A DNA stretch of 6,328 nucleotides from an uncultured Oscillibacter sp. (lineage in GTDB: Bacteria > Bacillota_A > Clostridia > Oscillospirales > Oscillospiraceae): assembly GCA_948902155.1 (NCBI GenBank), contig CAQVQZ010000118.1:448-6775 (forward strand), read 5' to 3'. The stretch's first letter is position 1. Each line of letters opens with the position of its first letter. A program made the position numbers and the translations under genes. The notes under the pieces were generated by a model. It saw nothing but the letters and a program-made list of their open reading frames with translations. It ran no database searches and was not told the DNA's origin. Positions 5,164-6,328 of this stretch are shown in pieces.

Positions 5164-6328
5164 TCATATCTCAAACCAGCGGATTTCCCCCGCCGCCAGC
5201 TCCAGCGGGAAGGCGGACCCGTCTCCCCGGAAGACGGTGGTGCTCCGGGGGGCGCCGTCGTTGTTCACCACGCAGAAGCGCCCGCTGTCCACATAGGCGT
5301 GGACCTCCGTCCGGCAGTCGGAGGAGAACCAGGTTTCCAGACGGTTCTCGCCGTGGGCGGCCCACAGGATGGCCCGGTGGAGCAGCCGGCAGTTTTCAAA
5401 GGAGTAGGGCAGTCCGGAGATATACACCCCCCGGCCGGAGCCGAAGGCGTTCACCGCCAGCTGGACCTCCTTCTCCCGCTGGACCAGCACCTGGGCCCCC
5501 TCCAGGGCGTAGATACCCTTCTGGCCCTCGCCGAAGTCCACGGGACCCTCCGCGTCCGCCAGGAGGAAGTGGCCCGGGTGCTCCTCCCAGTTGTACTTGT
5601 CGTAGCCCAGTGTAAAGCCTGTCTCCTTTTCAACGCCCAGCACCGGGGCCATCTGGAAATACCGCCCCTGGTACTGGTGGCCGGAGGGCTCGCCCACGCC
5701 GATGAAGCCGCCGCCGTTCCAGACAAAGCGCTTCACCGCAGAGGAGACGTCCGGGTCCTCCCAAAGGGCCCCGCCGGTGTGGGCGGTGTCCCCGCCGCCG
5801 ATGTTCAAAAGCACATCCACCCCGTCCAGGACGCGGGGGTCGGCCTTCAAATCGCCGAAGCTCAAAAAGCGCACGTCGAAGGGGGCGCCGGACAGGGCTT
5901 CGATCACCCCGGCGTAGGAGTAGTTCTGCTTTTGGTACAGGGCGTGATGGACCATGTGGCAGCCCCAGGACCGGGCCCTCCCCCAGCAGTTCAGCACCGC
6001 CACGGTCTTGGCGCACCAGGGCTTCGCCCCGCCGATGCGGGCGCAGAGCTCCCGGAATTCACCGCAGACGGACTCCACATACTGGATAAACTCCGGGAAG
6101 GCGCAGGCCAGCTTCAGGTATCCCCCGTAGCCGATGCGGTCAATGGGCTTGCGCAGGATGGCCCGCCGGGCGGTGATCCAGTTCTCCCGGGCCTCTCCCA
6201 CCGGGTCGCCTCCCTCGTGGAAGGTGTCCGGGAAGAAGTAGGGCAGGAAGCGCCCCTCGGTGTACTTCACGCCGGGGATGTCGCTGATGAGGCGGAGGGT
6301 GGACCCGTTGCCCACGCTGCCCACCACC
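5164..6328 (-). CDS. gnpA: GH112 phosphorylase (1,3-beta-galactosyl-N-acetylhexosamine phosphorylase type); 5' end outside window
   Basis: The frame is open to the right edge; the GTG there is internal. About 388 C-terminal residues are visible, against roughly 720-750 for the whole enzyme. Residues below count from the edge. Residues 1-105 (GNGSTLRLISDIPGVKYTEG, FFPDTFHEGGDPVGEARENW, RKPIDRIGYGGYLKLACAFP) are the end of the catalytic barrel. Residues 108-310 form the amidotransferase-like alpha/beta domain (RSWGCHMVHHALYQKQNYSY, LLNIGGGDTAHTGG, GGGFIGVGEPSG, TLGYDKYNWEEH). Residues 320-387 form the C-terminal beta domain. Family knowledge: GH112 enzymes cleave beta-galactosides such as lacto-N-biose or galacto-N-biose with phosphate in the cytoplasm, giving galactose 1-phosphate; a sister specificity acts on galactosyl-rhamnose. 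The key specificity residues lie mostly outside the window, so lacto-/galacto-N-biose is the likely but unproven substrate, and the gene symbol follows that assignment. The gene is GC-rich like the genome and looks intact here. Confidence 0.9.
   Translation of the reverse strand, partial: VVGSVGNGSTLRLISDIPGVKYTEGRFLPYFFPDTFHEGGDPVGEARENWITARRAILRKPIDRIGYGGYLKLACAFPEFIQYVESVCGEFRELCARIGGAKPWCAKTVAVLNCWGRARSWGCHMVHHALYQKQNYSYAGVIEALSGAPFDVRFLSFGDLKADPRVLDGVDVLLNIGGGDTAHTGGALWEDPDVSSAVKRFVWNGGGFIGVGEPSGHQYQGRYFQMAPVLGVEKETGFTLGYDKYNWEEHPGHFLLADAEGPVDFGEGQKGIYALEGAQVLVQREKEVQLAVNAFGSGRGVYISGLPYSFENCRLLHRAILWAAHGENRLETWFSSDCRTEVHAYVDSGRFCVVNNDGAPRSTTVFRGDGSAFPLELAAGEIRWFEI

Noticed and set aside
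4865..5167. Minus-strand open frame across the sigma-gene promoter and leader
   Set aside because: It runs through a hairpin, a clear promoter and a leader; product has no domain features.
5085..5615. Plus-strand open frame antisense to the GH112 gene
   Set aside because: Its product is a Pro/Arg/Gly-rich low-complexity sequence, a mirror of the GC-rich phosphorylase frame.

Overview
The window reads as chromosomal DNA from a GC-rich, low-mobility Clostridia, most likely a gut member of the Oscillospiraceae/Flavonifractor-like group. That guess rests on high GC, strong AGGAGG ribosome binding sites, a VanX-type wall peptidase with SH3 and GW-type wall-binding segments, an ECF sigma factor next to a DUF4367 membrane protein, and a GH112 phosphorylase. 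No RNA gene, CRISPR array, transposase or phage structural gene was found. The only plus-strand gene is at the left edge; everything from about 1.9 kb onward is on the minus strand.

Layout from left to right. (1) Positions 1-1806 (+) hold the 3' part of a large extracytoplasmic peptidase: Fn3-like modules, an SH3 module, an M15D (VanX-type) metallopeptidase domain and a short C-terminal wall-binding segment. (2) A hairpin at 1850-1878 separates it from a convergent three-gene mini-operon (-): an XRE-type HTH protein (2407-2625), a four-cysteine zinc-ribbon protein (2117-2410) and a small DUF6514-like protein (1906-2181). All three genes overlap. (3) A strong minus-strand terminator (2718-2750) closes a second operon: an ECF sigma factor (4390-4893), a single-pass DUF4367 protein that is probably its anti-sigma or sensor partner (3330-4217), and a secreted beta-rich protein (2878-3321). 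A near-consensus housekeeping promoter at 5019-5047 drives this operon through a GC-rich leader of about 120 nt. (4) From 5164 to the right edge lies the C-terminal half of a GH112 beta-galactoside phosphorylase (-), followed by its own hairpin (5094-5119).

How the parts may work together. The sigma, DUF4367 and secreted-protein genes look like one envelope-signalling unit: transcription regulator, membrane-spanning partner and exported product. The most striking signal is a drop in base composition, from about 73% GC to about 38% GC. It falls at the border between the transmembrane half and the extracytoplasmic DUF4367 half of the middle gene and continues into the secreted-protein gene. This suggests that the outward-facing parts of the system have a different history from the cytoplasmic parts. 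The phosphorylase would act in the cytoplasm on host-glycan or mucin-derived galactosides, and the wall peptidase outside the membrane; neither has a visible link to the sigma operon beyond proximity.
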